Both the position numbers and the translations under genes were made by a program. Source: Pseudomonadota bacterium (lineage in GTDB: Bacteria; Pseudomonadota; Gammaproteobacteria; Burkholderiales; Burkholderiaceae_C). From it: a stretch of DNA of 35,062 bases. Where the stretch lies: the NCBI GenBank assembly GCA_018241185.1, contig JAFEEH010000259.1, positions 1-35,062 of the forward strand, given 5' to 3'. The notes under the pieces were generated by a model that was given only the letters and a program-made list of their open reading frames with translations, was not told the origin of the DNA and did not search any database. Every line of letters starts with the position of its first letter. Positions within the stretch are counted from its first letter, which is position 1. Shown in pieces: positions 1 through 7,386 of this stretch.

Positions 1-909
1 GACGGGATCAAGGACAGCGACGGCGGGGGAGGGGGCTGGCGCGTCAGCCGCGGCCGGGGCAGGACACGCGAGATCGCCGAGCGGTACGGCATCGGGCACG
101 TGAGCACCGACCTGGCCGACAGCCTGGCGCTGCCCGAGGTCGACGCCGTCATCCTGTGCACGCCGACGCAGATGCACGCGGCCCAGACCAAGGCCTGCCT
201 GGAAGCCGGCAAACACGTGCAGGTCGAGATCCCGCTGTGCGACGTGCTCAAGGAAGGCGAGGAGCTGCTGGCGCTGCAGAAGAAGACCGGCAAGGTCGCG
301 ATGGTCGGCCACACCCGCCGCTTCAACCCCAGCCACCAGTACGTGCACAAGAAGATCGCAGCTGGAGAATTCAACATCCAGCAGATGGACGTGCAGACCT
401 ACTTCTTCCGCCGCACGAACATGAACGCGCTCGGCCAGCCGCGCAGCTGGACCGACCACCTGCTGTGGCACCACGCCGCCCACACGGTGGACCTGTTCGC
501 CTACCAGGCTGGCAGCCCGATCGTGAAGGCCAACGCCATCCAGGGACCGATCCACAAGGACCTGGGCATCGCCATGGACATGAGCATCCAGCTGCAGGCC
601 GCCAACGGCGCCATCTGCACGCTGAGCCTCTCGTTCAACAACGACGGGCCGCTGGGCACCTTCTTCCGCTACATCGGCGACACCGCGACCTACATCGCGC
701 GCTACGACGACCTGGTGCAGACGCACAGCAAGGGCCCCGAGACGCCGGTGGACGTGAGCAAAGTGGACGTGTCGATGAACGGCATCGAACTGCAGGACCG
801 CGAGTTCTTCGCGGCCATCAAGGAAGGCCGCGAGCCCAACAGCAGCATCGCGCAGGTGCTGCCCTGCTACCAGGTGCTGCACCAGCTCGAGCAGCAGCTG
901 AACGCCTGA
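1..909 (+). CDS. ligC: LigC/PmdC-like 4-carboxy-2-hydroxymuconate-6-semialdehyde dehydrogenase, 5' truncated
   Basis: This is a Gfo/Idh/MocA-fold NAD(P)-dependent dehydrogenase. It closely resembles LigC of Sphingobium and PmdC of Comamonas, which oxidise 4-carboxy-2-hydroxymuconate-6-semialdehyde (the ring-cleavage product of protocatechuate 4,5-dioxygenase) to 2-pyrone-4,6-dicarboxylate. Visible family blocks are VDAVILCTPTQMHA, AGKHVQVEIPL, GHTRRFNPSHQ, SWTDHLLWHHAAHTVDLFAYQ, SLSFNNDGPLGTFFRY and NGIELQDREFF. The N-terminal nucleotide-binding glycines and start codon lie left of the window. Frame 1 is open from base 1, but the first ~24 codons read as Gly/Arg-rich sequence where the family has a beta strand, although the length is right. 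This looks like sequence error at a contig end. The family match is from memory; the function is well supported, the symbol less so (pmdC is equivalent). Confidence 0.88.
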   Translation, partial: DGIKDSDGGGGGWRVSRGRGRTREIAERYGIGHVSTDLADSLALPEVDAVILCTPTQMHAAQTKACLEAGKHVQVEIPLCDVLKEGEELLALQKKTGKVAMVGHTRRFNPSHQYVHKKIAAGEFNIQQMDVQTYFFRRTNMNALGQPRSWTDHLLWHHAAHTVDLFAYQAGSPIVKANAIQGPIHKDLGIAMDMSIQLQAANGAICTLSLSFNNDGPLGTFFRYIGDTATYIARYDDLVQTHSKGPETPVDVSKVDVSMNGIELQDREFFAAIKEGREPNSSIAQVLPCYQVLHQLEQQLNA

Positions 910-932
910 TCCTGTGCCCAGCGCCGCATCGC

Positions 933-962
933 TTGATCCGGCGCGAATAACCCGGGTAAAAT
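933..962 (+). promoter_or_regulatory. Candidate sigma70 promoter for the GIY-YIG operon
   Basis: TTGATC at 933-938 and TAAAAT at 957-962 are separated by 18 bases. They match the -35 (4 of 6) and -10 (5 of 6) consensus boxes. The predicted transcript would start near 969, leaving a leader of about 128 bases before the ATG at 1097. The assignment rests on sequence match only. Confidence 0.45.
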
Positions 963-964
963 TC

Positions 965-1092
965 GGGCAGGTGCTGAGGGGCGCCTACCCGCTCAAGAGG
1001 CACTCACCCTCCCGACCTTTCTTCCGTGGACAGACTGCGGTCTTCGTTCGAGCCCCATGCGGGACCGGCTCGCCGACGAACACCTGGAGTGC
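965..1092 (+). promoter_or_regulatory. Structured mRNA leader of unknown type
   Basis: The untranslated stretch contains several strong hairpins. GGG-C-AGGTGC (965-974) pairs with GCGCCT-A-CCC (981-990). AGAC/GTCT closes a TGCG loop at 1032-1043. A two-part stem pairs TTCGT and CGAGCC (1043-1054) with GGCTCG and ACGAA (1067-1080). GCACTC at 1000-1005 is perfectly complementary to GAGTGC at 1087-1092, which covers part of the ribosome binding site GGAG (1086-1089). That long-range pairing could hide the start of the next gene. I do not recognise a known riboswitch class here. Confidence 0.35.
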
Positions 1093-1096
1093 TGCC

Positions 1097-1477
1097 ATGT
1101 TCCCCATTCTTTCCGCCCAGGCGCGCCGAGCGCTTGCGCGCCAGTACAAGCAGGCCTTTCCGTGCATGGGCATCTACGCGGTGCGCTGCGACGCGGCAGG
1201 CCTGCTCCGCCTGGGCAGCAGCCGCCATGCAGACGGCACGCTCAACCGCCTGCGCTTCGAGCTCGTGCGCGGCGCCCACCGCGACCGGGCCTTGCAGCAG
1301 GCATGGCGCACGCACGGCGCGGAGGCCTTCCGCTTCGAGGTGATCGATCGCGTGAAGGAGCGGGACGATCCTGCCTTCGACTACGACGCCGAGCTGGCCT
1401 CGTTACTGGCACTGTTGCAGGCGGAATTGCTGCCCGCCACCGTCCCTGCGCCTTCGCAGGAAGGAAGTCCCGCATGA
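1097..1477 (+). CDS. GIY-YIG nuclease-family protein
   Basis: This is a 126-residue protein. Its core (residues ~16-100) matches the GIY-YIG fold: MGIYAVRC, then LRLGSS with R-rich spacing (NRLRFELVRGAHRD), and LQQAWRTHGAEAFRFEVID. The small GIY-YIG proteins of this type with an SS..NRHRFEL..G.HRN pattern are widespread; their targets are mostly unknown. The second signature is Leu-Arg-Leu-Gly rather than Tyr-Ile-Gly, so nuclease activity is uncertain. I chose ATG 1097 because TGGAG lies 7 bases upstream and the family similarity begins just after; the frame remains open further upstream (to 914) but encodes low-complexity leader sequence. The stop codon overlaps the next start (ATGA), so this is the first gene of a translationally coupled operon. 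Confidence 0.75.
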   Translation: MFPILSAQARRALARQYKQAFPCMGIYAVRCDAAGLLRLGSSRHADGTLNRLRFELVRGAHRDRALQQAWRTHGAEAFRFEVIDRVKERDDPAFDYDAELASLLALLQAELLPATVPAPSQEGSPA

Positions 1478-1929
1478 GCCGCCCGACCGACCCGCAGGCC
1501 TTGCACCTGGGCCTCGCGCTGGCCCGCAGCCATGCGCGCCAGCAGCAGCGGCTGGACGAGCACCTGGGCATGTGGCACGGCATCGGCCAGGCGGACTTCC
1601 TGCTGCTGGACGCGTTGTCACGATTTCCGCACGGCCGTCTCTCCACCTTGGCCTTGGCGAAGCAGCTTCACTGTCCGCCCTCGGCGCTCGTGCGCCAGCT
1701 GCTGCCACTGGAAAAGACCGGGCTGCTCGCCCGCGAGACCGGCGCCGTGCAGGGGCGGGCCGCTGGCCGGCAGCTGCATGCCGAAGCCTCGCAGACGGTC
1801 GGCGCGGTCTGTGGCAAGGCGTGGAGCGCGCTGCGCCTCGACGGCGACGCCTTCGACACCCTGCTGTCTCAGCTCGACGCCGTAGCGGCCGACACGGGCC
1901 ACGCGACACCGGCGGTCCACGCGCGATGA
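1474..1929 (+). CDS. Winged-helix, MarR-like putative regulator
   Basis: The protein has 151 residues. The central part (about residues 35-95) follows the MarR plan: GIGQADFLLLDALS, then a helix-turn-helix LSTLALAKQLHCPPSALVRQLLPLEKTGLLARE, and a wing segment. The flanking helices (LALARSHARQQQRLDEHLG and the C-terminal part) could form the dimer interface. The start ATG 1474 overlaps the previous stop, and its TGA (1927-1929) overlaps the next ATG (1926). The fold assignment is by pattern, without a conserved ligand site. A regulator of its own operon or a DNA-binding partner of the GIY-YIG protein are both possible. Confidence 0.6.
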   Translation: MSRPTDPQALHLGLALARSHARQQQRLDEHLGMWHGIGQADFLLLDALSRFPHGRLSTLALAKQLHCPPSALVRQLLPLEKTGLLARETGAVQGRAAGRQLHAEASQTVGAVCGKAWSALRLDGDAFDTLLSQLDAVAADTGHATPAVHAR

Positions 1930-2450
1930 GCGGCCCCGCACCCGCGGAAGAACTCAAGGTGCGCGCCCGCGTGCGGCTCAACCGCGCCCGCCGCGAGGGC
2001 CAAGCCGACACGCGCTCGCTGGGCGATCACCTGCAGGCGGTGGCACGCGAGCTCGGCTTCCTGCATTGGGATCACGCCCGTCGCGTGCTGGGCGGAATCG
2101 CCGCGGCGGACGAGGACATGGGCGACTTCTGGCATGTGCCCCGCACGGGGCTGCTGCTGCATGCATGGTTCGCCCGCCACGACGATGCGCGGCAGGTCTT
2201 CGCTTCGCGCCGCGGCGGCTTCCTGCTGCCGTACCGGCGCCAGTGCTTCATCGTGGACGCACCCTTCATCGAGGCGATGGGACTCGACGTGGCCGATGTG
2301 GCCTGGCAGGCCATCGACCGCGACCTGGTGGCCGGCTACGGCACGCCTTCCTGGCGGCACCTGGCCTGGCAGAGAGTCCGCGCACCGTTGCCGACCTTCC
2401 AACCCCGACTAAGCTCTGCCCATGCACACACGACGAATCGCGAACCTTGA
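1926..2450 (+). CDS. Hypothetical protein, third gene of the GIY-YIG operon
   Basis: This protein has 174 residues. I do not recognise its function. The N-terminal ~50 residues (ELKVRARVRLNR... VARELGFLHWDHARRVLGG) resemble a short helical module found at the start of some glyoxalase-superfamily and toxin-antitoxin-associated proteins, in which a Leu-rich helix is followed by a LGF..W..A pattern. The rest has a compact alpha/beta look (GFLLPYRRQCFIVDAPFIEAMGLD). There is no signal peptide or membrane segment. It overlaps the previous gene by 4 bases and runs 29 bases into the aldo/keto reductase gene, so the operon may have continued into that gene. Confidence 0.65.
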   Translation: MSGPAPAEELKVRARVRLNRARREGQADTRSLGDHLQAVARELGFLHWDHARRVLGGIAAADEDMGDFWHVPRTGLLLHAWFARHDDARQVFASRRGGFLLPYRRQCFIVDAPFIEAMGLDVADVAWQAIDRDLVAGYGTPSWRHLAWQRVRAPLPTFQPRLSSAHAHTTNREP

Positions 2451-3432
2451 GGTCTCGGCCATCGGGCTGGGCTGCATGAACCTGAGCCATGCCTACGGCA
2501 CCCCGCCCTCGCCCGAGCAGGGCGAGCGCGTGCTGCTGGCCGCGCTGGACGCCGGCGTCACCCTGTTCGACACGGCGGCGCTCTACGGCTTCGGCGCCAA
2601 CGAGGAACTGGTGGGCCGCGTGCTCGCGCCGCACCGCCAGAAGATCACCCTGTGCAGCAAGGGCGGCATGGCCGGCGTCAAGGGCGAGGACGGCGTGACG
2701 CGCCGCGTGATCGACGGCCGCCCCGCCACCTTGCGGCGCAACTGCGAGGACAGCCTGCGCCGCCTGCGCACCGACGTCATCGACCTCTACTACCTCCACC
2801 GCTGGGACAAGCAGGTGCCGATCGAGGACTCGGTGGGCGAGCTGTCGCGACTGGTCTAGTCCGGCAAGGTGCGCGCCATCGGCCTGTCGGAGGTCTCGGC
2901 CGCCACGCTGCGCAAGGCGCATGCGGTGCATCCCATCGCCGCAGTGCAGACCGAGTACTCGCTGTGGACGCGCAACCCCGAGATCGCGGTGCTGGCCGCA
3001 TGCCGCGAGCTCGGCGCCGCATTCGTCGCTTTCAGTCCGCTGGCCCGCGCGTTTCTCACCGGCCGCCTCACCGACGTGAGCGGCCTCGACGCGAAGGACA
3101 TCCGTCGCCCGATGCCGCGCTTCTCCGCCGAGCACTACCCACGCAACCTGGCCCTGCTACCCGCCTTCGAGGCCCTGGCCCGGGAGGCCGGCTGCACGCC
3201 CGCGCAGCTGGCGCTGGCCTGGCTGCTGGCACAGGGCGAGGACATCGTGCCCATCCCCGGCACCACCAGCCTCGAACACCTGCACGAGGACCTGGCCGCT
3301 GCCGACCTGAAGCTGCCTGCCGACGCGATCGCCCGCGCCGGTGAACTGATCAACCAGCGCACCGTGAGCGGCCCGCGCTACCCGGCACAGGCCACGCAGG
3401 AAGTCGACACCGAGGAGTTCGCCGCCGGCTGA
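2422..3432 (+). pseudogene. Aldo/keto reductase gene split by an in-frame amber codon
   Basis: Reading frame 1 encodes a 336-residue aldo/keto reductase interrupted by a single TAG at 2857-2859 (codon 146). Both halves are well conserved. The first half carries the NADPH-dependent catalytic tetrad Asp50 and Tyr55 (FDTAALYG), Lys80 (LCSKGG) and His126 (YYLHRWD). The second half continues [32 protein letters not shown] and the cofactor site VPIPGTTS. No frameshift is needed. Where the family usually has Glu or Gln before the GK turn, the codon here is TAG, one base from GAG or CAG. The 145-residue product would lack half the barrel, so the gene is probably inactive unless the amber codon is suppressed or is a sequencing error. 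Confidence 0.85.
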
Positions 3433-3446
3433 TCCGTCGCCCTCAA

Positions 3447-3479
3447 GAAAAATGCCTGCGGGCGTGAGCCGGCAGGCAT
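3447..3479 (-). terminator. Intrinsic terminator of the cytochrome c gene
   Basis: On the minus strand, ATGCCTGC (3479-3472) pairs with GCAGGCAT (3459-3452), with a GGC/GCC inner pair. It is followed by TTTTT from the A-run 3447-3451. It lies 44 bases past the cytochrome stop and also closes the gap to the convergent aldo/keto reductase gene. Confidence 0.75.
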
Positions 3480-3522
3480 CGGAGGCTTCGGATGCAGCGC
3501 ACGGGCGCTGCGCGACGGGCCC

Positions 3523-4206
3523 TTATTTGGCGTGGTGCAGGCGCGACTCGGGCACCGTCTTCAGCTCGCCCGGCAGGGTGCTGATGTAGCTGGCCAGCTC
3601 CTTCAGCTCGGCGTTGCTGAAGGGCTTGACCTGCGTGCTCATGACGGCGTTGGAGCGGCCGACCATCGGATGGCTGCCCGCCTTGTAGGCCTTGAGCGCG
3701 ACGAAGAGGTAGTCGGCGTACTGGCCGGCCAGCTTGGGCACGGTGCCGTCGTTGGGGGTGTTGAAGTTGGCGCCGTGGCACTTGGTGCAGTTGTTGTCGG
3801 CGTTGCGGGCGATGAGCGCCTGCACCTTCTCGCTCGGCTGCTTGGCCACGGCGGCCGGCGGTGCGTCGCCCTCGGCCAGGCCCAGCGTGCTGTAGTAGGC
3901 CGCGAGGTCGGCGATGTCCTGTTCGGTCAGCGTGTCGGCGATGGCACGCATGGTGGGATGCTTGCGGTCGCCGCCCTTGTATGCCGTGAGCGCGGCGGTG
4001 ATGTACGAGGCGCTCTGGCCCGCGATCTTGGGCACCTTGTGGATCTCGGGGAAGCTGGCCTGGTAGCCCACGATGCCGTGGCAGCCCACGCACATGGCAA
4101 CTTTCTTGCCGCCGTTCTCGGCGTTCGGCGTCACCTTCTGGGCCTGAACGGAAGCCGTCACGGAAGCGACAGCGAGGGCAAACATCGTGGTCAACAGCTT
4201 GTTCAT
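3523..4206 (-). CDS. Diheme cytochrome c, c4-like
   Basis: The 227-residue precursor has a Sec signal peptide (Lys3, a hydrophobic stretch at 7-20, cleavage likely after QA at about 22). It carries two c-type heme sites, CVGCH (39-43) and CTKCH (140-144), in two similar halves. Methionine ligands are likely near residue 86 (HPTMRAI) and in the MVGRSNAVM segment (181-189). This two-domain plan and the length fit periplasmic cytochrome c4, which passes electrons to terminal oxidases. The gene stands alone on the minus strand, divergent from moxR, with its own terminator. Confidence 0.88.
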   Translation of the reverse strand: MNKLLTTMFALAVASVTASVQAQKVTPNAENGGKKVAMCVGCHGIVGYQASFPEIHKVPKIAGQSASYITAALTAYKGGDRKHPTMRAIADTLTEQDIADLAAYYSTLGLAEGDAPPAAVAKQPSEKVQALIARNADNNCTKCHGANFNTPNDGTVPKLAGQYADYLFVALKAYKAGSHPMVGRSNAVMSTQVKPFSNAELKELASYISTLPGELKTVPESRLHHAK

Positions 4207-4355
4207 TTTGCGCGCACAATTCGTGGCAGATCGGGTCTCCGCACCAACGTTCGATTATATGGGTCGCGTTCCGGGCGGCCCTTCATGGCGTCATCCCGTT
4301 GGCGACTCCGCCGCCTCCGGGTGTGTCTTTTGTTCCACCCCCGCGCGCCTCTCAC

Positions 4356-5198
4356 ATGAAATTCAAGGGTTCCGACAACTACGTCGCCACGCAGGATCTG
4401 ATGCTGGCGGTGAACGCCTCCATCACCCTCAAGCGCCCGCTCCTGGTCAAGGGCGAGCCCGGCACCGGCAAGACCATGCTGGCCGAGGAAGTCTCGTCCG
4501 CCCTGGGGCTGCCGCTGCTGCAGTGGCACATCAAGTCGACCACCAAGGCGCAGCAGGGCCTGTACGAATACGACGCGGTGAGCCGCCTGCGCGATTCGCA
4601 GCTGGGCGATGAACGCGTCAAGGACATCCACAACTACATCGTCAAGGGCGTGCTGTGGCAGGCCTTTACCGCCGACGAGCCGGTGGCGCTGCTGATCGAC
4701 GAGATCGACAAGGCCGACATCGAATTCCCGAACGACCTGCTGCGCGAACTCGACCGCATGGAGTTCTACTGCTACGAGACGCGCGAACTGATCAAGGCCA
4801 AGCACCGCCCGGTGGTGTTCATCACCTCCAACAACGAGAAGGAGCTGCCCGACGCCTTCCTGCGCCGCTGCTTCTTCCACTACATCAAGTTCCCGGATGC
4901 ACAGACGATGAAGAGCATCGTGGATGTGCACTTCCCCGGCCTGAAGCAGGAACTGCTCACGGCCGCGATGAAGACCTTCTACGACGTGCGCAACCTGCCC
5001 GGCCTGAAGAAGAAGCCGTCCACCAGCGAACTGCTCGACTGGCTCAAGCTGCTGGTGGCCGAGGACATCCCTCTCGAAGCGCTGCAGAGCAAGGACGACA
5101 AGGTCGCCGTGCCGCCGCTCGTGGGCGCGCTGCTCAAGAACGAACAGGACGTGACCCTGTTCGAGAAGCTGGTCTTCATGCAGCGCAACAACCGCTGA
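4356..5198 (+). CDS. MoxR-family AAA+ ATPase
   Basis: The protein has 280 residues, with Walker A GEPGTGKT (33-40), Walker B LLIDEID (112-118), a sensor-like FITSNNEKELPDAFLRRC segment with the arginine pair, and a C-terminal lid. MoxR ATPases act with von Willebrand A-domain proteins as chaperone-like machines that insert cofactors or mature enzyme complexes. The VWA partner here is the gene at 6108, two genes downstream. I chose ATG 4356 because the family begins at MKFKGSDNY; an upstream in-frame start at 4299 would add a Pro-rich tail. Confidence 0.9.
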   Translation: MKFKGSDNYVATQDLMLAVNASITLKRPLLVKGEPGTGKTMLAEEVSSALGLPLLQWHIKSTTKAQQGLYEYDAVSRLRDSQLGDERVKDIHNYIVKGVLWQAFTADEPVALLIDEIDKADIEFPNDLLRELDRMEFYCYETRELIKAKHRPVVFITSNNEKELPDAFLRRCFFHYIKFPDAQTMKSIVDVHFPGLKQELLTAAMKTFYDVRNLPGLKKKPSTSELLDWLKLLVAEDIPLEALQSKDDKVAVPPLVGALLKNEQDVTLFEKLVFMQRNNR

Positions 5199-5205
5199 GG
5201 GCGAC

Positions 5206-5460
5206 GTGAGCAAGGACGACGCCGGCCAACATGGCAGCGGGCAGCTCCTGCTGCTTGGGGTCGCGCAGGCAGCCGGTTTCCTGGTCGGTGCGCTGCTGGG
5301 GCGATGGATCGGCCTGGCGCTCGGCTGGGACGCCCTGGCGCCGGAGGGCTACACCGGCCGCGCCATGGGTGGCATTGCCCTCGTCGGGCTCGGTGGCGGC
5401 GGCGGCGTGCAACTGGCGCGCCGCTGGTACCGCCGCAAATACGGCGACCCGCGCGTCTGA
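5206..5460 (+). CDS. Small membrane protein
   Basis: The 84-residue protein starts at GTG 5206, seven bases after moxR. Two hydrophobic segments (about 14-42 and 53-66) are Gly-rich, and a basic tail (ARRWYRRKYG) suggests a cytoplasmic C-terminus. I do not recognise a family. Its tight spacing between moxR and the acetyltransferase gene suggests co-transcription. GGGCGACGTG offers only a weak ribosome binding site, so coupling to moxR translation is likely. Confidence 0.6.
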   Translation: MSKDDAGQHGSGQLLLLGVAQAAGFLVGALLGRWIGLALGWDALAPEGYTGRAMGGIALVGLGGGGGVQLARRWYRRKYGDPRV

Positions 5461-5482
5461 GCGCGTCACGCCTCGCGTACCC

Positions 5483-6079
5483 ATGTCCTTTGTCGAACCC
5501 GTTACCCTGTCGGAGCGCGGCGTGCGCCTCGTGCCCCTGTCGCTCGACCACGAAGCCGGCCTGGCCGCTGCCGCGGCCGACGGCGAGCTGTGGAAGCTGC
5601 GCGTCACCTCGGTGCCCGAACCCGACCAGACGCGTGCGTACATCGAGACCGCGTTGAAGATGCGCGACGAAGGCCATCGCTTCGCCTTCGCCGTCACCGA
5701 CGAGGCGACGGGCGAGGTGCTGGGCACCACCAGCTACCACGACATCCTGCCCGCCGTGAAGCGCGTGGAGATCGGCTACACCTGGTACGCCAGGCGTTGC
5801 CAGCGCACCCACGTCAACACCACCTGCAAGCTGCTGATGCTGCAGCATGCCTTCGACACCCTCGGCTGCCACGTCGTGGGCTGGCGCACCGACAACTTCA
5901 ACTTCGCCTCGCAGGCCGCCATCGAGCGCCTGGGCGCGAAGAAGGACGGCGTCATCCGCGGCCACGCGCTGCGCCACGACGGCACCATCCGCGACACCGT
6001 GATGTACAGCCTGCGCTCGGGCGAGTGGCCCGAAGTGAAGGCGCAACTGCTCTACCTGCTCGACAAGCCACGCGGATGA
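5483..6079 (+). CDS. GNAT-family N-acetyltransferase
   Basis: The protein has 198 residues and is of the RimJ/RimL-like acetyltransferase type. It opens with VTLSERGVRLVPLSLDHEAGL, continues with a strand holding EIGYTWYARRCQRTHVNTTCKLLML where acetyl-CoA normally binds, and ends with VVGWRTDNFNFASQAAIERLGA and the typical DG.IRDTVMYSL. It would transfer acetyl groups from acetyl-CoA to an amine; the substrate is unknown. In the family the acetyl-CoA loop is usually Q/RG.G.A; here RCQRTHVN replaces it, as in other members of this subgroup. The gene lies between the MoxR and VWA genes. Confidence 0.82.
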   Translation: MSFVEPVTLSERGVRLVPLSLDHEAGLAAAAADGELWKLRVTSVPEPDQTRAYIETALKMRDEGHRFAFAVTDEATGEVLGTTSYHDILPAVKRVEIGYTWYARRCQRTHVNTTCKLLMLQHAFDTLGCHVVGWRTDNFNFASQAAIERLGAKKDGVIRGHALRHDGTIRDTVMYSLRSGEWPEVKAQLLYLLDKPRG

Positions 6080-6107
6080 GTTCCGCGCGGCAAGGAGGCT
6101 TCTTCCC

Positions 6108-7295
6108 ATGCTGATCGACTTCTTCTACACCCTGCGCTCGGCCAAGCTGCCGGTGTCGGTCAAGGAATACCTGATGCTGCTGGAGGCCCTGCAGGCCGAC
6201 GTGGTGGGGCCCAACTCCGAGGACGCCTTCGGGCTGGACGACTTCTACTACCTGAGCCGCACCGCGCTGGTGAAGGACGAGAAGCACTACGACAAGTTCG
6301 ACCGCGCCTTCTCCGCCTACTTCAAGGGCGTGGACATGCTCACCGACTTCACCAAGGAAGTGCCGCTCGACTGGCTGCGCAAGACGCTGGAGCGCGAATT
6401 CACGGCCGAGGAAAAAGCCAAGATCGAGAAGATGGGCTGGGACGAGCTCATGGAGACGCTGAAGAAGCGCTTCGAGGAGCAGAAGGAGCGCCACGAGGGC
6501 GGCAACAAGTGGATCGGCACCGGCGGCACCTCGCCCTTCGGCCACGGCGGCTACAACCCGCAGGGCATCCGCATCGGCGGCGCGGGCAAGAACAAGAGCG
6601 CAGTGAAAGTGTGGGAGCAGCGCGCCTACAAGGACTACGACGACAGCCAGGAACTGGGCACGCGCAACATCAAGATGGCGCTGCGGCGGCTGCGCAAGTT
6701 CGCGCGCGAAGGCCACGAGGACGAGCTGGACCTGGACGCGACCATCGAACGCACCGCCGCCAACGCCGGTTACCTCGACATCAAGATGCGGCCCGAGCGG
6801 CACAACAACGTCAAGGTGCTGCTCCTGATGGACGTGGGCGGCACGATGGACGAGCACGTACACCGCGTGGAAGAGCTTTTCTCGGCCGTGAAGACCGAGT
6901 TCAAGCACCTGGAGTTCTATTACTTCCACAACTGCGTCTACGACTTCATGTGGAAGAACAACCGGCGCCGCTTCTCCGAGAAATTCGCGACCTGGGACAT
7001 CATCCGCAAGTACAACAAGGACTACAAGCTCATCTTCGTCGGCGACGCGACCATGAGCCCCTACGAGATCCTGCAGCCCGGCGGCAGCGTCGAATACAAC
7101 AACGAGGAGCCGGGCGCCGAATGGCTGCAGCGCCTCACGCACGCCTTCCCGAAGTTCGCGTGGGTCAATCCCGAGCCGCAGGGCGTGTGGCAGTACCGGC
7201 AGAGCATCGCCGTGATGCAGCAGCTGATGTCGCACCGCATGTTCCCGCTCACCCTCAAGGGGCTGGAAGACGCCATGCGCCTGTTGTCCAAATGA
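6108..7295 (+). CDS. VWA-domain (CoxE-like) partner of MoxR
   Basis: The protein has 395 residues. The N-terminal ~130 residues are helical and charged, followed by a Gly-rich linker (GGNKWIGTGGTSPFGHGGYNP, 131-151). The VWA domain begins around 235, with a MIDAS-like site MDVGGTMDEH where Asp242 is kept but the usual DxSxS serines are Gly-Gly. Later metal-loop residues include VGDATMSP. Such proteins work with MoxR ATPases on target complexes. AAGGAGG lies 11 bases before ATG 6108. The cluster contains no obvious oxidoreductase client. Confidence 0.85.
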   Translation: MLIDFFYTLRSAKLPVSVKEYLMLLEALQADVVGPNSEDAFGLDDFYYLSRTALVKDEKHYDKFDRAFSAYFKGVDMLTDFTKEVPLDWLRKTLEREFTAEEKAKIEKMGWDELMETLKKRFEEQKERHEGGNKWIGTGGTSPFGHGGYNPQGIRIGGAGKNKSAVKVWEQRAYKDYDDSQELGTRNIKMALRRLRKFAREGHEDELDLDATIERTAANAGYLDIKMRPERHNNVKVLLLMDVGGTMDEHVHRVEELFSAVKTEFKHLEFYYFHNCVYDFMWKNNRRRFSEKFATWDIIRKYNKDYKLIFVGDATMSPYEILQPGGSVEYNNEEPGAEWLQRLTHAFPKFAWVNPEPQGVWQYRQSIAVMQQLMSHRMFPLTLKGLEDAMRLLSK

Positions 7296-7338
7296 CACGG
7301 GAAATTTGCAAATAGTCAGTGTTGGTCAGGTTTTTCTG

Positions 7339-7360
7339 GTGACATTCATGTAACACTGAA
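7339..7360 (+). promoter_or_regulatory. Possible PhoB-type direct repeat
   Basis: The AT-rich gap before the dioxygenase gene contains GTGACATTCAT followed directly by GTAACACTGAA, two 11-base units. This is the spacing and, in reverse orientation, close to the core (TGTCA) of Pho box half-sites. The match is short and could be chance. Confidence 0.25.
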
Positions 7361-7386
7361 GTCCTCATTGTTTCCGATGTGTTGCT

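Noticed and set aside
914-1096. N-terminal extension of the GIY-YIG protein from 914
   Set aside because: It would place the promoter and hairpins inside the coding region, and the sequence is unlike the family. ATG 1097 has a good ribosome binding site.
5952-7298. A 448-codon minus-strand frame opposite the VWA gene
   Set aside because: It is a shadow of a well-supported gene, rich in Val/Leu/His and Gln runs, with no recognisable domain.
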